This document shows positions 34,501-48,455 of a DNA stretch of 64,000 bases, piece by piece. The DNA comes from Agelas oroides. Lineage: Eukaryota > Porifera > Demospongiae > Agelasida > Agelasidae. The notes beneath the pieces were generated by a model that did not search any database, was not told the DNA's origin, and worked only from the letters and a program-made list of their open reading frames with translations. Numbering within the stretch: the stretch's first letter is position 1; each line of letters opens with the position of its first letter. The stretch covers positions 5,108,159 through 5,172,158 of the forward strand of contig OX422187.1 of NCBI GenBank assembly GCA_949130485.1. Reading direction: 5' to 3'. The translations under genes were made by a program, and so were the position numbers.

Positions 34501-37500
34501 ATGGGCACTCTTTAACAAGACTGTAGTATACATACATGTTTGTGTGTGTATATACCATGCTATTGCTTCCACCCAACTACGCAATTTGTACCAGGTTCCA
34601 TCTCGAGACCACAACATGCCACCAGAGGAGGCTCTCAATCACTTCCAGAGGGACGTGCCAACACTGGGACTGCTAGGAACACCACACTATATTCCCCCAG
34701 ATACACCCTACTATGTGGATAAGGATGTGCAGCTGGTATGCAAGTATCTGAAAGCCTTGAATGTTGGTGGGAAGTGGGGCATTGACAGACTATACCAGGG
34801 AGGTGAGGTAGTTGTATGTTTTTGTAATGGGCAGGGAAATGTTTTTAAGTTTCAGGGTTCTCCTAACACCCTATTTACAGATGGCCAGCTGGTCAAGTTC
34901 AGCACTGAACCAGACTTGCAGAAGAAGGAGTGCCAACAGCTACTACTGCAGTACATGCCAGACCATGTCAAAAATACTAAGATTATGCAGAGGCTGTTCA
35001 TTAAGTGAGGAAGTAATTAGCATACTTATGCCTGAAATGCATGTATGTGGCTTTACGAATTATAGACAAGTTTTTTTTCCATTCATGGAGCATAAGATGG
35101 GTTGAGATTCAGCCAGGACTTTAACTTTGTTCTGTACTGAATTCTGGTCAGTTTCTCTTAGAGTCATTGGACCTCTAGCATTGGAAGAGACGATGATGGT
35201 ATCCATAGACGAAGTCAATTCTCAATCTTATGTGGTACAGTGGACCCAAAAAGAGTATCAAGGTCTTGAAAGAAAAAGTAATGAACCCCCATAACAAGTA
35301 ACACAAAGAAAGGTAACGAAATTCAAAGGTGATGTTTTAAGTTTACTAGTTATTTAAACAATGTCCTCAGGTATAGACTTCCCTAGTCTTTTAGCATTTA
35401 TAGAATAAAATTATGACTAACGACACATTTAACAAGAAGCTGAAGCAACTGTTTAGAGTGAAATACTCATAAATTAGGGTTTCAATAAAAGACAAAATAA
35501 TCTTTTGTGCATACGACTGGATGAAAGATTTGGTGAGTTAGTTAGGATTGTTGAGATGTTCCACGACTTTATAGCCATTTTAGTAGTGAATGAATGAACA
35601 GGACTTTGGTTGCTTTCTGGTGTGGGTCCCACACCACGCATAGAAATGTTTTGTACATATAGATGATGTAGGCATGCAAACAGTAGGGAAAGAAGGTTAG
35701 GTATATAGATGTACCCTAAGAGTTTTCTGGCCTTGCAGTGGATGCTCTCTATGTGCTTCTAAAGCAGGAAAGATATCAAATCACCCAGAGGTACTAATGA
35801 TGAACTATCTCAATTGGAGTGTTGAGATTTAAAGTACGTAGGACAGGCTTTTGATGTTGATTTGTTGCAAGTGATCAGCATAAACTTAAGAGTAAGTGGT
35901 TGTTGGTTAAGCATCACTTTGAAAAGCTGAATAAATCATACAGAGAAGAAATGGGTTCTCCTATTTAAGCTAGGCATCCACCATGCAGAACACCTAACAA
36001 CCAATCATGACCAGCAAGTAGCATTTGTCAGCCCTGCTATTTAGAACAGGATACAAAGCTCTCGTCCTCAATCTGGTATTCGGGCCCATTGCAAGGCTCA
36101 TAGAGATGATTTGGTCAGCAGCACTTGCTAAAATGCACACTGGGACACTGGAAAGCTGTAAAATTGACCTTACTGAGGCTTTGAGCTTGTCTAGCTTGCA
36201 TATGGCACCTGAAATTTCCCCTCCGGCAGATTGACAATGAAACCAAGCCACTTGCCAGTCTCGCAAGGCGCTAAGCAGCAGTTGTTTACATTAAGAACAA
36301 AACCTGCTCTCTCAAGGTCAGATACTATCATATCTATGTTCACAGCACTGGGACTCAGACTTAGAAACAACAATACCATCATCAGTATACATAATAACCC
36401 GGATGCCCTTAGCTCTCCAGTGAGAGACCAATGGACAAAAAAGTTTTGTGAACACATACAGGCTGCATGAGGACAGGCCAAAGGGGAGAACTCGAAACAT
36501 GTAGAATTTTCTACAGCCATGCTGACTCCATGAAAAACCGAGATACTTCCAGCAGTCTACATCTATGTCAACATGGTGATAGCCTGACTTAAGATCAAAG
36601 GTGATGAACCATTCTCCTTTGTCACACATCTGAGGCACCAAATTCTGGCCTTCATACTTGAATTTCTGAACTGGCAGGTACTGGTTGACATATCTTAGGT
36701 CAACTACAAGCCTATGCTTCCCTGAGTTGTTCTGAACTACAGAGAGAGGGTTACACACAAGTGGGCACTCACTGCAAGGCACAACACAGCCCCCTATAAC
36801 TAAATTTCCGAGGAAACAAATTCCTCATTCTGCAAGGCAGACTGGTGGTTGAAAAGAAAAATGGGAGCAGGCAAGGCAAGAAAGGGGATACGATACCCAA
36901 ATTGTACAATCTGCTTGACAAACTCAGAGACCTCACAAGTTGCTCAGCCAAAATTTGGAATGCTCTTTTAGCCTCCTTTGGACAGTAACAATTGTGGACC
37001 TATCTGCCGTCACAGATTGTGGGCTCACATCCTCAAACTCATAATAAGGAAAAGTATGGAGGTCAGTAGGGATTGACAGGTCAACAGCACAATCTGAAAT
37101 ACAACTATGACATCTTCAAGAAAATTACTACTACTGATCATGACTAACAGTCCTATGTATATGTAGCCTATTCCGAACTAGAACTTGGGTTACTTTGCAA
37201 CAATGGACATGACCTTCTAAAATGCCCCATTCTCCCGCAAAGAAAACAAGGCCCAAGGCCTTGAACCATAGGGATAGATCTCGCGGAGCTGGAGGAGGAC
37301 TGCTGGTTATAGGTGCTGAGTTAAAACTGCTACTGACATCAGCAGCTGGGCTGAGCTGCAACTGAGCCCTGGACCGCCAGTCTTTTCTGAAAAACTCACT
37401 TTTTCTTGCCTTTGGCTGCTGCAGCCTTACACTTCCTACCTGCTCTAATCTCTGCTCTGAACAGTCTATTCTCATCATCTGAATTTGCCACCAGCTCGTC

Positions 37501-40500
37501 CTCCTCGTACTCCTCTACCGTTGCCCAACCATATTCTGAACAGTCAACTATTCTAATGGCCTTCTGTCTAGCTATAATGATATCCTCACCTTCCTTAACT
37601 GACTCTCTGGCTCTCTCTACCGCCGGAGGCGTAGCAACGAGGCAGTCCGATGCTGTCACAATCTTTTCGCGGACTTCTTCGTTGAAATGAAACTGTTTCT
37701 CGTGGCCCTTCTTCTTGAATGAAGGAGCTTTTTCAAGCCTGATGCATTTTACAAGCCACTCATTTGCGGCATCCCTCTCCTCAGCCATGTCTCTTTTCAT
37801 CGACTGCATCTGCCCCTGGATTCCTACCATGGCTGTCAGGAGGCGGCCGAACTCATCTTTCGTCACGGGGACAGCTTCAGAGCCGGACATGACCAGACAA
37901 TGGGAAATTTAGGCAGCGAGAACAGCAAGTAAATATGTTTTGTTTCAGTGGCAGCAGGAGTCGTTGCTGAGAGAATGCTACCTCCCACTCAACTCCTGCT
38001 TTAAATACACCTAAATCCAGCATTCCACAGTATCTCAGCAATCTTGCATTCCCCAATCTCCAATAAACTATCTTGCATTCCCCTGTCTCCAGTAAACTAT
38101 ATTACACCAATCTAAACTATAATCTCACTTGTCTTGCATACCTCAATCACTAGCACTCCTTGTCTGCACTACCAGCCCCACCCCCAAATGCATGCACAAT
38201 ATCAACAATAGGATCTTATTTTCCGTCTAATTCATTACATTCAAACGACAGAAAATACATTGTATAGCATGCTATTGTCAGCGAACACAAGGAATTTTGT
38301 CTTGTGAGATCATGGCAATATTGTTTAGACAATTGCAGCTGGCCCAGAATTGAACCTTGAGGCACAAATTATGAAGAGGTTGAACCAATGAGAACAACTT
38401 TTTGGAAGCAACAGAGGCGATAGTTTTGTGCATAGTGAGTACATATTTACTCACAGTAGATGCTGTTTTCAAGAAGCACAACTGAATACGACAGCAGATA
38501 CTAGCCTTGTTCCCAGGCTCTCCCCTCGCGCAAACGAAAAATAAAAACAGAGGGGGAGAGCCTGGTATCGATTCGCACATGATATCGCGACATGACGCCT
38601 TTACACTAACCATTAAATAAAGTCACCCACGTGAAGACTGCGAAATAGCCGTGAAGTACTCTCAGGTCAGGAGTTCATTACTACGACTCGTTTTTTGTTG
38701 TGTAGCCATGTTGGAGCTTCAAAATGTGGTTGTGATTTTATTTTGTACACCAGAGTGTAGTGCTAACCAACTGAAGTCTTTCTTCATAACCTTGTTGCAA
38801 TTTTTTTTTCAAAATGGAACATGGTAACAGTAAATAGACAAAATCTTACCTACAAACTGGATACTTCTCCGCCATCACTGCTGTTTGAGCCATGCTGAGG
38901 TCTCACCGACACAGTAACAACTCACTTGCTTCAGTAGTAATATTGTAGCTGTTCGAGTCAGCCTATCACATGGTTACATAATTGCGTCACGACTTTTGCA
39001 AGTATTGCTGTGATGTCGTCGTGCCACGATATCACGTGTGAATCGATACCAGGCTCTCCCCCCCGTGTTTATTTTTCGTCAGGGCAAGGTGAGAGCCTGG
39101 AAATGAGGCTAAGCAGATACTCTGTACTTGCTGTCAGAGCCCTGTTAGAGGCTGACCAGAAACATTTCTTTTTCCATAGAAAAGCCCTACAGGATGTGTT
39201 TTGTCTAGCATGAGGCTGAAAATGATAGAAAACTCATTTGTATGGCTATTGAGAGATGTTTCTGGTCAACTCCTAACAGGGTTCTGACAGCAGATGCAGC
39301 GTGGTTGCCATCATATTCAGTTGGCAGCAGGTGCATTCATATGTACTGTGAGTGTTTCAGTACTCACTATGTAGAGTCAAGGCCAATGAGACTCAGCCTT
39401 AGAATCGAACAGTGTCTATGGATATATATCATCTATCACCTGCTCCAGTGGCTCATTTGGTAAGAGTAAGAGCATCTGACCAGAATGCAGAAGACCCAGG
39501 TTCGAGTTCTCAATTTCCAATTTCCGGAACTTGAAACTTAGGAATACTTTCCCCCTATACGTACATACACACTAAGGTACATGAAACGTCGTTGTAGTTT
39601 CCTTGATAGCCTGCCTGCCTTCAACTACAACACGGGGGGAGGAGAGTACTTCACTAATAAACAGGGGAAAAGGGTGTACACAGATACAAAACGGCTGGGT
39701 TCCACTCTTATGACAACTATGTTGAAGGAGGTAGAAGACTTCTGTGACCCTGCCATCAAGGAAAACTGGTCTCTTAAACCTCACCAGCAGGTAACTGTGT
39801 TATATCAATTACTGTGACAACTTATTGATTCCCACCTCTCCTCCCCCCTCCCCTTCTCCATTTTAACTTGTCAGCTGATCTACGACTTCAAGGATGGAGG
39901 AGCCAGTTTAGGGCTGATCTCCCTCCATCCAGAAAAGCTGAAAGAAGAATACAAAATGAAGTTTGAGAAGATTGGTGTCAGGATTCCTTCCATGGAGTGA
40001 GCCCATACACAATTGATTTTGTCTCCGCTGCCCTATCAGGGGTGTTACGGCATGCATAGTGTGCTTTTATGATAGATAATGAAAATGTACTATTGCTCTG
40101 GAACTGGCATGGTACAGTGATGTGTAGCTCCAGTTTCTGTCATACAAAGTGTTACTGGTCAGTAAGTAGCTTGTTTATGTCTATGTTGAAAGGCTTTTCA
40201 GCGTAAGAAACAGCAGGCTTTGTCCACTTTTGGCCCTGTGTGCTAGGGCTTTTGAAGTGCAAAGTGAGTGCCAATGTTAAATGATAGCATAAGGTTAGGC
40301 AGCGACGAAACTGTCCCATTTTGAAACCTTATCTGTGTGCCTTTGTCTACGAATGTCTAAGATAACACTGGGCAATTGGAAACAATGTCCAGAATCATCT
40401 TGAAGTATGCAGTGAGTCGATGAATATTTAATTTGGCATGTTAGTATGGTAATGCTGCTTATAATAAAATACAATCTATTTTACACTTTGTCAATCAATG

Positions 40501-43500
40501 ATTGGTTATATCGTGCACTTTTCAGTGTCAGCAGTTTTTCTGAGTACATTTCACCCTTCTTTTGTTATGCCACTTTTGGAACTGTCTTAACTGCCCTGAG
40601 CTAGTACATTGGACCATAGCTATGGAACATACAAGGGCAACTGTAGCAACTAACATCTGTGTGCAAAGGAATCAAAGCTTTCTGTTACATATGTGTCTTT
40701 CCTTACTCTCACCAGAGACCTCTACTCACGTGAGCTGCTGGATGAATACCTCTCCCGGGCTCTCAGTGTGGAGCTGAAAGATCAACATCTCACCCTCATT
40801 GATGATTCTGAATACGTTCTTACACTTGACTATACCATCAAGATGCTTAACATCCATGAAAGGTCCGTCATATTATAAAGTAGCAAGAAGTCCAATCTCA
40901 TTTTACAGATCTGAGGTATATTTGAGCTTGTACATGCACATGCCCTTTATTTCCCTTATTTCTCCCCTGCCCTACCCCCCCACCTCCCCACCCACCCACC
41001 CACACACACACACAACAGGTACCAGTGTGGTGTGCCAGTTATCATCAAGGGTGAGACAGGGGTTGGAAAGACAGCCCTAGTAGAGATGCTATCCAAGCTA
41101 TGGAACCATGCACATTTGGTACAGTGGAAGAGGCAATGCAGTCGCCTGTTGGACTTGATGAGGAGGAAGTTAGGGGATACTTTTGTAGATGCTTCTGATA
41201 ACTACCAGGTGTGCCACAACCTGTGTTGGGAAGTGAAAGTCCAGAAATTTGTTAGATTGTGCTAATTATCTCTCCCTCTTTTCTCTTGCCAGGTATGTGT
41301 GCAAGCAGTGGAGGCACTGAGTGTAGGCCTACATGTCCCGGTGGAAAACCTAGTGTTGCTGGGGCTGCTTCCAGGTGCCAAGGATGGACAGTTCTACTCC
41401 CAGTTGCGTGAAATGCTTCTCCCCATGAAATGTGACCCAGTGGTGGCTCTCTTGATATTGCAAGAACCCCATCAGGCCTCACTGGAGCAACTTTTTGAAA
41501 GGGTAGAGACAGAGGATACTGCAGAGGTATGTACTGGAGTCAGTATAGCCAGATAACATCTACTGGAACAGTTACGTACATTTACAAAATTTTATTTAAA
41601 GTGAACTCAAACCTGGGCATCTGAATACTGAATATTTTAGAGATGCTCTGACAGCAGTTTGCATTGATCTTGCAGAAAGTAAAATTTCAGTCATGCACAC
41701 GTGCAGAACTGTTTTAAATTTGAACAACTCCTGATGATGTTGTGCACATCTCACAGCATACAGCATTAACCTTCACTGAGATGTTAAGATAAAATGTTTG
41801 ATACACCTACGTACACGCTGAACTTTATGCCATAGTGCTACTTAACTGCCAGTTGGCTATGCATTTACTTGAGGACTTGGCATACTCAGTGATACACCAA
41901 GAGCTCTGCCACAACACCATCAAACCATGGCAGACTACAGACTGTGTGCAACATTAGCATTGGTGATTTAGAGGGGTACAATCCCTCAAGGTGCATTTCT
42001 CAGCAGTATCTGTATCCCAATTTTGGGTTCCTGCCACCCTTTTCGCTTTCCTAGCTCTATTTTCACCTCATACCATCTAAAAATGTTTATGGAAAATCAC
42101 ACATATTGTGCATATGAGTGGGTGTAAGATAAATATCATTGTTCTCAGGCAATCACGCATGCCAATTTCCACCTGCATGACAACTTTTTAATAATGGTCA
42201 TGTGACAGTTTTCTCCTCAAGCATGCACATTTACCTTGAATTTGTAGCCAGTGCCTCATGTTGACTCTTCAATACTTGTTGTGATCCGCAGCTGTTCCGT
42301 TCAGTCTCTAGTTGTTCCTACAGGAAAAAAAGGTTCTTTTTATTGAATGCAAATGTGTAGCAGGGCTTGTATCAATATCTCATGAATGAGCTCACAACCA
42401 TGGCGGAAGTCTTCAAAGAGTTTGCACAGCAACAACAGATGGAAGGCTGTTGTTATTGTCTTCTCTGAAGACCTACGACGACATTTTTCTTTGAGTGCTT
42501 CGTTGCTTTGGCATCTTCTGGACCGTTTCAGACATTGTTTTCACAGCTGATATCTTGCCAACTTGTGACGTTTTTGAAAGACAGGTTAGTCTCGCAAACC
42601 AGACCCTTTCCGTTTCCGTGGCAGTGCCAGCCGCACATTGGATACAAGTACTGGCAGCAATCAGCACTACGGAACAGAAAGGGCCTGGCTTGTGAGAGTA
42701 AGCCAACGGTTTGTAAGCATAAGCAAAAACTGATGCAGCCCTCTTTGAGCAAGTACGTATGAATGAATACAGAGGTCACTAATTAATAAAAAAGAAATTT
42801 CAATAGCTGATGCGCGCATGGTTTGGGTAGAAAAAATTGCCTGTGAAACAATGGGTTTTATTATTATTGCCATTAATTATCATGCTCCTCTCCACATGAA
42901 AGAGATTCTTAGTGTTTTTGTGTTTGCTTCGGCTGTGCATAGTAGTCCCAGGCAAGGTTCTACATCTCTCTCTCTCTCTCTTTGGCATGACAAGCTTTGA
43001 AATTAGCAATGTGCTGCTCACCCAGGCTTGCCCCATGATGATGAAGCATCTGTCTAGTATGGTATAATCAGTCAGTGGGAAACATACCTTAGCCCTTCAA
43101 CTACTGAATTGTATTTTCTAGAGGTCTTGTTTAGACTAGTCACACATTTATTCACCTGTATTTCCATTTCTGCTGTGAGTTTGCCCTGGAAACTTGAACC
43201 ACAGCTTCTTCCACATGTCCTTTACAAGTTCATGACCTTGACCACACCCACTCATTAGCGAGAGTTCAATAGTCAGGGCCCTCCGACCAGAGAGTGCTCC
43301 TCCGGACTGAAAACTGCCTAAAATGTCGGAAATGGAGCCCCTACAAGGCAAAAGGAGTGTTTTCTAGGCCCATTTGTGCAAGAAAGCAGAACAATGGCCC
43401 ACCTGGCATTGACCAGGGCTTTTCTACAGCCAGCTGCAACAGCCGACATGCACTGTCACCCTCCGGGTGACACCCACCCACCTCCCCTCGTCCCACCCTT

Positions 43501-46500
43501 TCTGCTAGCACAGAACCTATCTTCAAAACGGATTGCGCCAACTGATAACATGCGGCCGAATTTTGATGACAACCATAGTCGTCATTGGTAGTTAAATGGT
43601 TAATGTACTTGAGCAGTCCAGTTCTCAAGTTGGATCTGTTATAGTCTTTTACTCTATGTGGTGAGTCCCAAAGTACCGTATGCTCTGCAACCAGTAAACT
43701 GGTATGAACAACTATCTTCAATTGGTAGATTTCATAGTTATTAAACTAGGGAGACAATTCATCATCGTGGGGTGAGCCTAGCCTCGTTCCCAGGCTCTCT
43801 CCTCAAAAACGGGGGGAGGAGAGAGCCTGGTAACATTCGCGAGAAAAGCTGTCGACTTCCGTCGCATCATCATTCATGTGATCAACGTAGGACGCTCACA
43901 CTTTGGTAATAATTGTCATGTGATTTAATAAGCTGTCATGCAATATCGGTGGTAGCAGTGCAAGCTATTTACAATTTCGCTCCTCGTCTTCGAGGCATCC
44001 GCAGATGCACTTTGTACATGTAAACTCGGAGCTGCAAAGTACGATGAGCGAGTCGGTCCCGCAAGCCAACTATAGCAAACTTTGATCTTGGACTCTCTGG
44101 ACTTGCACCTCTTCCGCACATCCGAAAACTGTTTTTCACCAACCTTCAAGGTGTAGTCTATGCTTATAAGTTCATTTTCAGGTTGACAATTTTTTGCTGA
44201 GTGGACAAAATGTCACGTGTACACTGGTTTTGTTCTGCAATCTGATTGGTACCGCCAGAGCAAGGCAGCAGAAGTTGACAACTTTTCCTGTGGATGTTAC
44301 CAGGCTCTCTCCTCCCCACCCCCACCCCGTTTTTGAGGAGAGAGCCTGGGAAAGAGGTTAGGGTGAGCCTGAGTGAGCTGCACATTGTGCTGATTTAGAG
44401 TATGTAAACCATGAATAGCGGCACATTCATGCAATCTTTGTGAAACATTTAAATGCACTCAATTAGAATTTACGGTAAGTGGCTGCAAGCAAGCAAGCAA
44501 ACATACACATGCATGTGTGCAATGTAGCTTGCTCATGTTCGCCTCAATCAGTAAACCACTAGCACCCATTGTTGATTATAGTGGTCAGCCAGAAACTGTT
44601 ATTGAGGAGGATATCTTCTGGCATTGCTGAAATACCTGATGAGAAAAAGAACCCACTCACATGATAGGTATATATAACCCAGGGCACCTGGCTTGAGCTG
44701 CTAGTGTTAAACCACTGGGTTGCAAGTACCAGCCCCCACAATTCTTCTATAGGAATTGCAAGGTTGTGACAGGATTCAGGCTTGTAACAAGGTTGTCAAC
44801 ATGGTTGTCACAAGCAGCCAACAACTATGTTGTAGCAAGATTGTAATAGGGTTTGTGGAGTGGTTGTTAGAAACCTGGAAGGTTGTTACAAGGTTGTAAC
44901 AAGTTTGTTAACATGGTTGCAACAGGTAGGTGACAACCATCTTGACAACATGGATGTGACAACCTGGTAACAATCATGTTGTCAGCCTGTGTACAAGGCT
45001 GTGAAATGGTTGCAGTTGTCTTTCATAAGAATGAGGTAAGAAGGTAGACAAGGTGATACATGCAGCACTGAGTGGTATGAAGTTCAGCTTAACTGTTCGA
45101 GGAGTGGCACTTCAAGGTAAGGTCAGCTTGGGAAAGTCAAGATTGTCAGGAGCTTGTTACTACCGTTGCATGGAGCTGACAAGGTTGTCAGGAGGTTGTT
45201 ACTACCTTTACATGGAGCTGACAAGGTAGTCTAGAGCTTGTTACAAGGTTGTTATGACAATGTTGCTTGTCAACAACCTCACTTGTCACATGGTTATAGC
45301 AACCTTGAAGTTTCTGTGTGAGTTACATCCCAGTGAAAAGTTTCACCTCCCCCTCTTCTGCGTTAAAAAAAAAATTACAGTAGTGTAAGCCATATGTATA
45401 GTAGTTTACTTTGGTCTTAGCAGTTACAAAGATAACAGAAACACATCATTGGTTTTGTAGGGTGGTCTGAGTAACCACCAACCATTCTACATAAATCCTT
45501 GTGCAATTGTATTGATCAGCTGTATTGCAACTCACATCTATGCAGTAGCGATTCACAGTTTAGGTGCCACCAGGTCCAGTTAGTTTGTACACACTGATCC
45601 ATCAATTTCCTTAACTTTTTCCACTGCCATGCTAGCCTTGTTTTTGAGATTCCCACCAGACATTTCTCTTTGCACCTGACAGTATAAAACTAGGCAGAGC
45701 ATGTAGCAGCGATGTTTATAACGTCCTAAGGACAAAAGCTGAGGTAATTTTTATAATGGTTTACACTATTCACGTGAACTGTTGATTATCATAATAGTAC
45801 ACCCCCCTAATTCTGCCACGTGGCCTTTGCTATAATTATGCACATGCGCATCAATACAATTGCACAAGGATTTATGTAGATTAGATCATGCATTTTATTT
45901 GCATAAATACAGTACTACTGTATTGTCCCAAGCAAGTGCCCATGTAATTGCTCATAGATCAAGCAAGAAACATAGAGAGTGGGGCTTGCACAGAGAAAGT
46001 ACTTGAACGGTTGGGAATTGTCCTGATGAAAGCACTCGCTCCTAACTTTCAAACCAACTTAGCACAGAGCTACCAGTTGCATCATCACTTTGCCTTAGCC
46101 TCGTTCCCAGGAGCGGAGGAGGGGGAGGAGAAAGAGCGCCTGGTACACACTGTTTGTGCATGTGCTTAATTGCCACGGAATTCCGTGGCGACCATGTTTG
46201 TGCATGTACTTACGTATACTGGTGATGTCATAAACTCGCCGCATTGATGTGCCAGTTGGAGTTTTATATCTCGCTGTTCTACGCCTTCTGGTAGCTGGGT
46301 ACCTCGAGATAAAGCTTAAGAAAGAACAGGTTGCCTCCAATGAGTGAGTTTGCCGAGCATACCTTTATGCGGTTATCCACCAATTTCAGTAAGTAGAATC
46401 TGGACAGAAGCCTGGGAAGAGGTTAGCATAAAACCATGCTGTTACGTCAACATTTTCCAATCTCAGATTGCAGTGCCACATACGTACTAGCAAAAAGCAA

Positions 46501-48393
46501 AGCACAGGCATAGTGTAGCCTTGTTCCCAGGCGCAGAAGAGAGGGGGAGGAGAAAGAGCGCCTGGTACACATGTGCCAACCGTGCTTACTGGTCAATGCA
46601 CGATTTCACATGTGCACTAGGCTTGTTCGCATACCAATGATCGTGGTCTTTGATCTGGGAATGAGATTGCATGTGCACATGCATACAAGATTAGAAAATG
46701 GCATCCTACACAACGGACAGCAATCAGACAGTGCTACTGGTTCCTTCTGTGTAGACATTTACAAAAATACTCAATACCAAGATGTGTAAACTAAAGGCTC
46801 ACCACGGATGCGCTAAAAGCACCCAGCCTTCCTCTTTGAGTGCTTTTATGATCAGCAAGACTCATTTGGGCCACAGTAGTCATTGTAAATATGATGGTCC
46901 TTGTGTGTGGCCTTGCATTGAACCAGGATGCATATGGTCAAGACTAATTCAAGATTTAAGTAAAGACTCCAAAGAACTATGATGTTTGAAACTACAATTT
47001 CACTTGGAAGCATTTACGACGACTCTGTTCTTTGTGAACAACAAAGTTCTATACTTTCGTTCTTTACAGACCATGCATCTTCCCCTTGGCCTCCGCTCCC
47101 ACCTCTCTTCTCTCTTTCGTACCATTCCTAAAAAAAAAAAACACAAGTCACAAAACAATTTCTGAACACAAACAAGTGCATGTAGGGATGGAACCCTTAA
47201 TAAAACCAACCAAACTAGATGGGAATGACATTCACACCATCCCTACATCTTGTGCCATTTTGCCAACTATGCACACCAAAAAACTCTCTACATGCACATT
47301 AGCCTATTCACACCGAATAAAAGAATGAACCAGGCACTTAGCACTGCTCACTTCACAACCTTCCGCATAAAAGACAACCCATATATCTGCCATGTTCAGC
47401 AGCAATGAAAGTTCACAACATAACTTACACTCCAGTATATGCCATACAGACTCAGTGCTGCTCATGCACTCCACAGCTTCTGCATACAAGACAGACCATA
47501 TCTGCCATGCTCAGTAGCAATTACGTTGCAGCCACCCATAACATAACCCACTCTCCATGCACAATAATACCATAGGCTCACAAAAGAGCATCCACCTCCT
47601 CCTTTTGGCCCAGTTTCCTGTGATATTGATATTACCCAGGATAACACACTATATACTAAGCTTGCAAATTTACAGCTCTAAAACAGCAAAATTGTAGTTG
47701 TTGAGTGTTGACTACCCGCTACCATATAAGCAGCAAAACCACAGTGCTACACAATAATAGCTAGCTGGCAAAATCACAATGCTACACAAGGTGACCAGCA
47801 GTCTTGAGCAGGAAATCATCTATTTGCTTCATCTTGGCACGCAAATGCCAGCTTCCACAGCCTCCATTCAACGCAAGGGAGAAGCCTCCAACACAGCCAG
47901 ATATTGCTGATGATGTCATCAAAGTTGCCATGGTGATGCGACTTGTTTTCCATTTAAATGTGTAGTTGCCTAGAAACAGAATGTATTTCTTAGGCCACAG
48001 TGATAATTGCATGGTTTCTCTGCGCTGTACCGGATATATTGTCTTTGCCCTTGGGCTCAAGCAATTAAGTCACAAAAAAGTTTTCTGAACAAAAGCAAAT
48101 ACATGTAAGGATGGAACCCTCAAAAACCAACCAAACTAGATGGGAATGACACCACAATACTTCCACACCATCCCTACATCTTGTGCCATTTTACCAACTA
48201 GGCCTTGTGTTTGTTAGTTTGGTGCATAGGAGGGTCGTGAAAGGCAGTGGGGTTGGTAGTGCTGGGTGTGGCTTATTCCAATAAACACACATTTCAAGGC
48301 AAATATGCTATTTGGTTTTACTGGCAAAAAGTTTGGGTATCCAAAGCTATTTATCATGTGCATTGTGTTTGCTGTTTTTGAAATTGAAAACAC

Positions 48394-48455
<62 letters not shown>

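Larger units (their letters stand above)
35994..37890 (-). mobile_element. Relict DIRS-type tyrosine-recombinase retrotransposon
   Basis: Minus-strand order: ORF1 (37890-37396), then RT and RNase H-side fragments (36782-35994) with frameshifts. RT motifs LVVDLRYVNQYLP, FITFDLKSGYHHVDI, YLGFSW, VLPFGLSSC and YTDDGIVV, and the downstream IISMSLAMGPNTRLRTRALY, match DIRS elements rather than Ty3. The recombinase is not found and was presumably lost. It sits antisense in the intron before exon 26. Confidence 0.78.

Noticed and set aside
46621-46700. Right end of the MITE starting at 46516 (CTGGGAATGAGATTGC)
   Set aside because: The match to the TAGCC-type end is partial and no 9-bp duplication accompanies it, so the element was not delimited.
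45948-47209. ORFs of 60-80 codons in the intron 41527-48458
   Set aside because: They have no motif support, run through MITE ends, and show no splice-compatible continuation.
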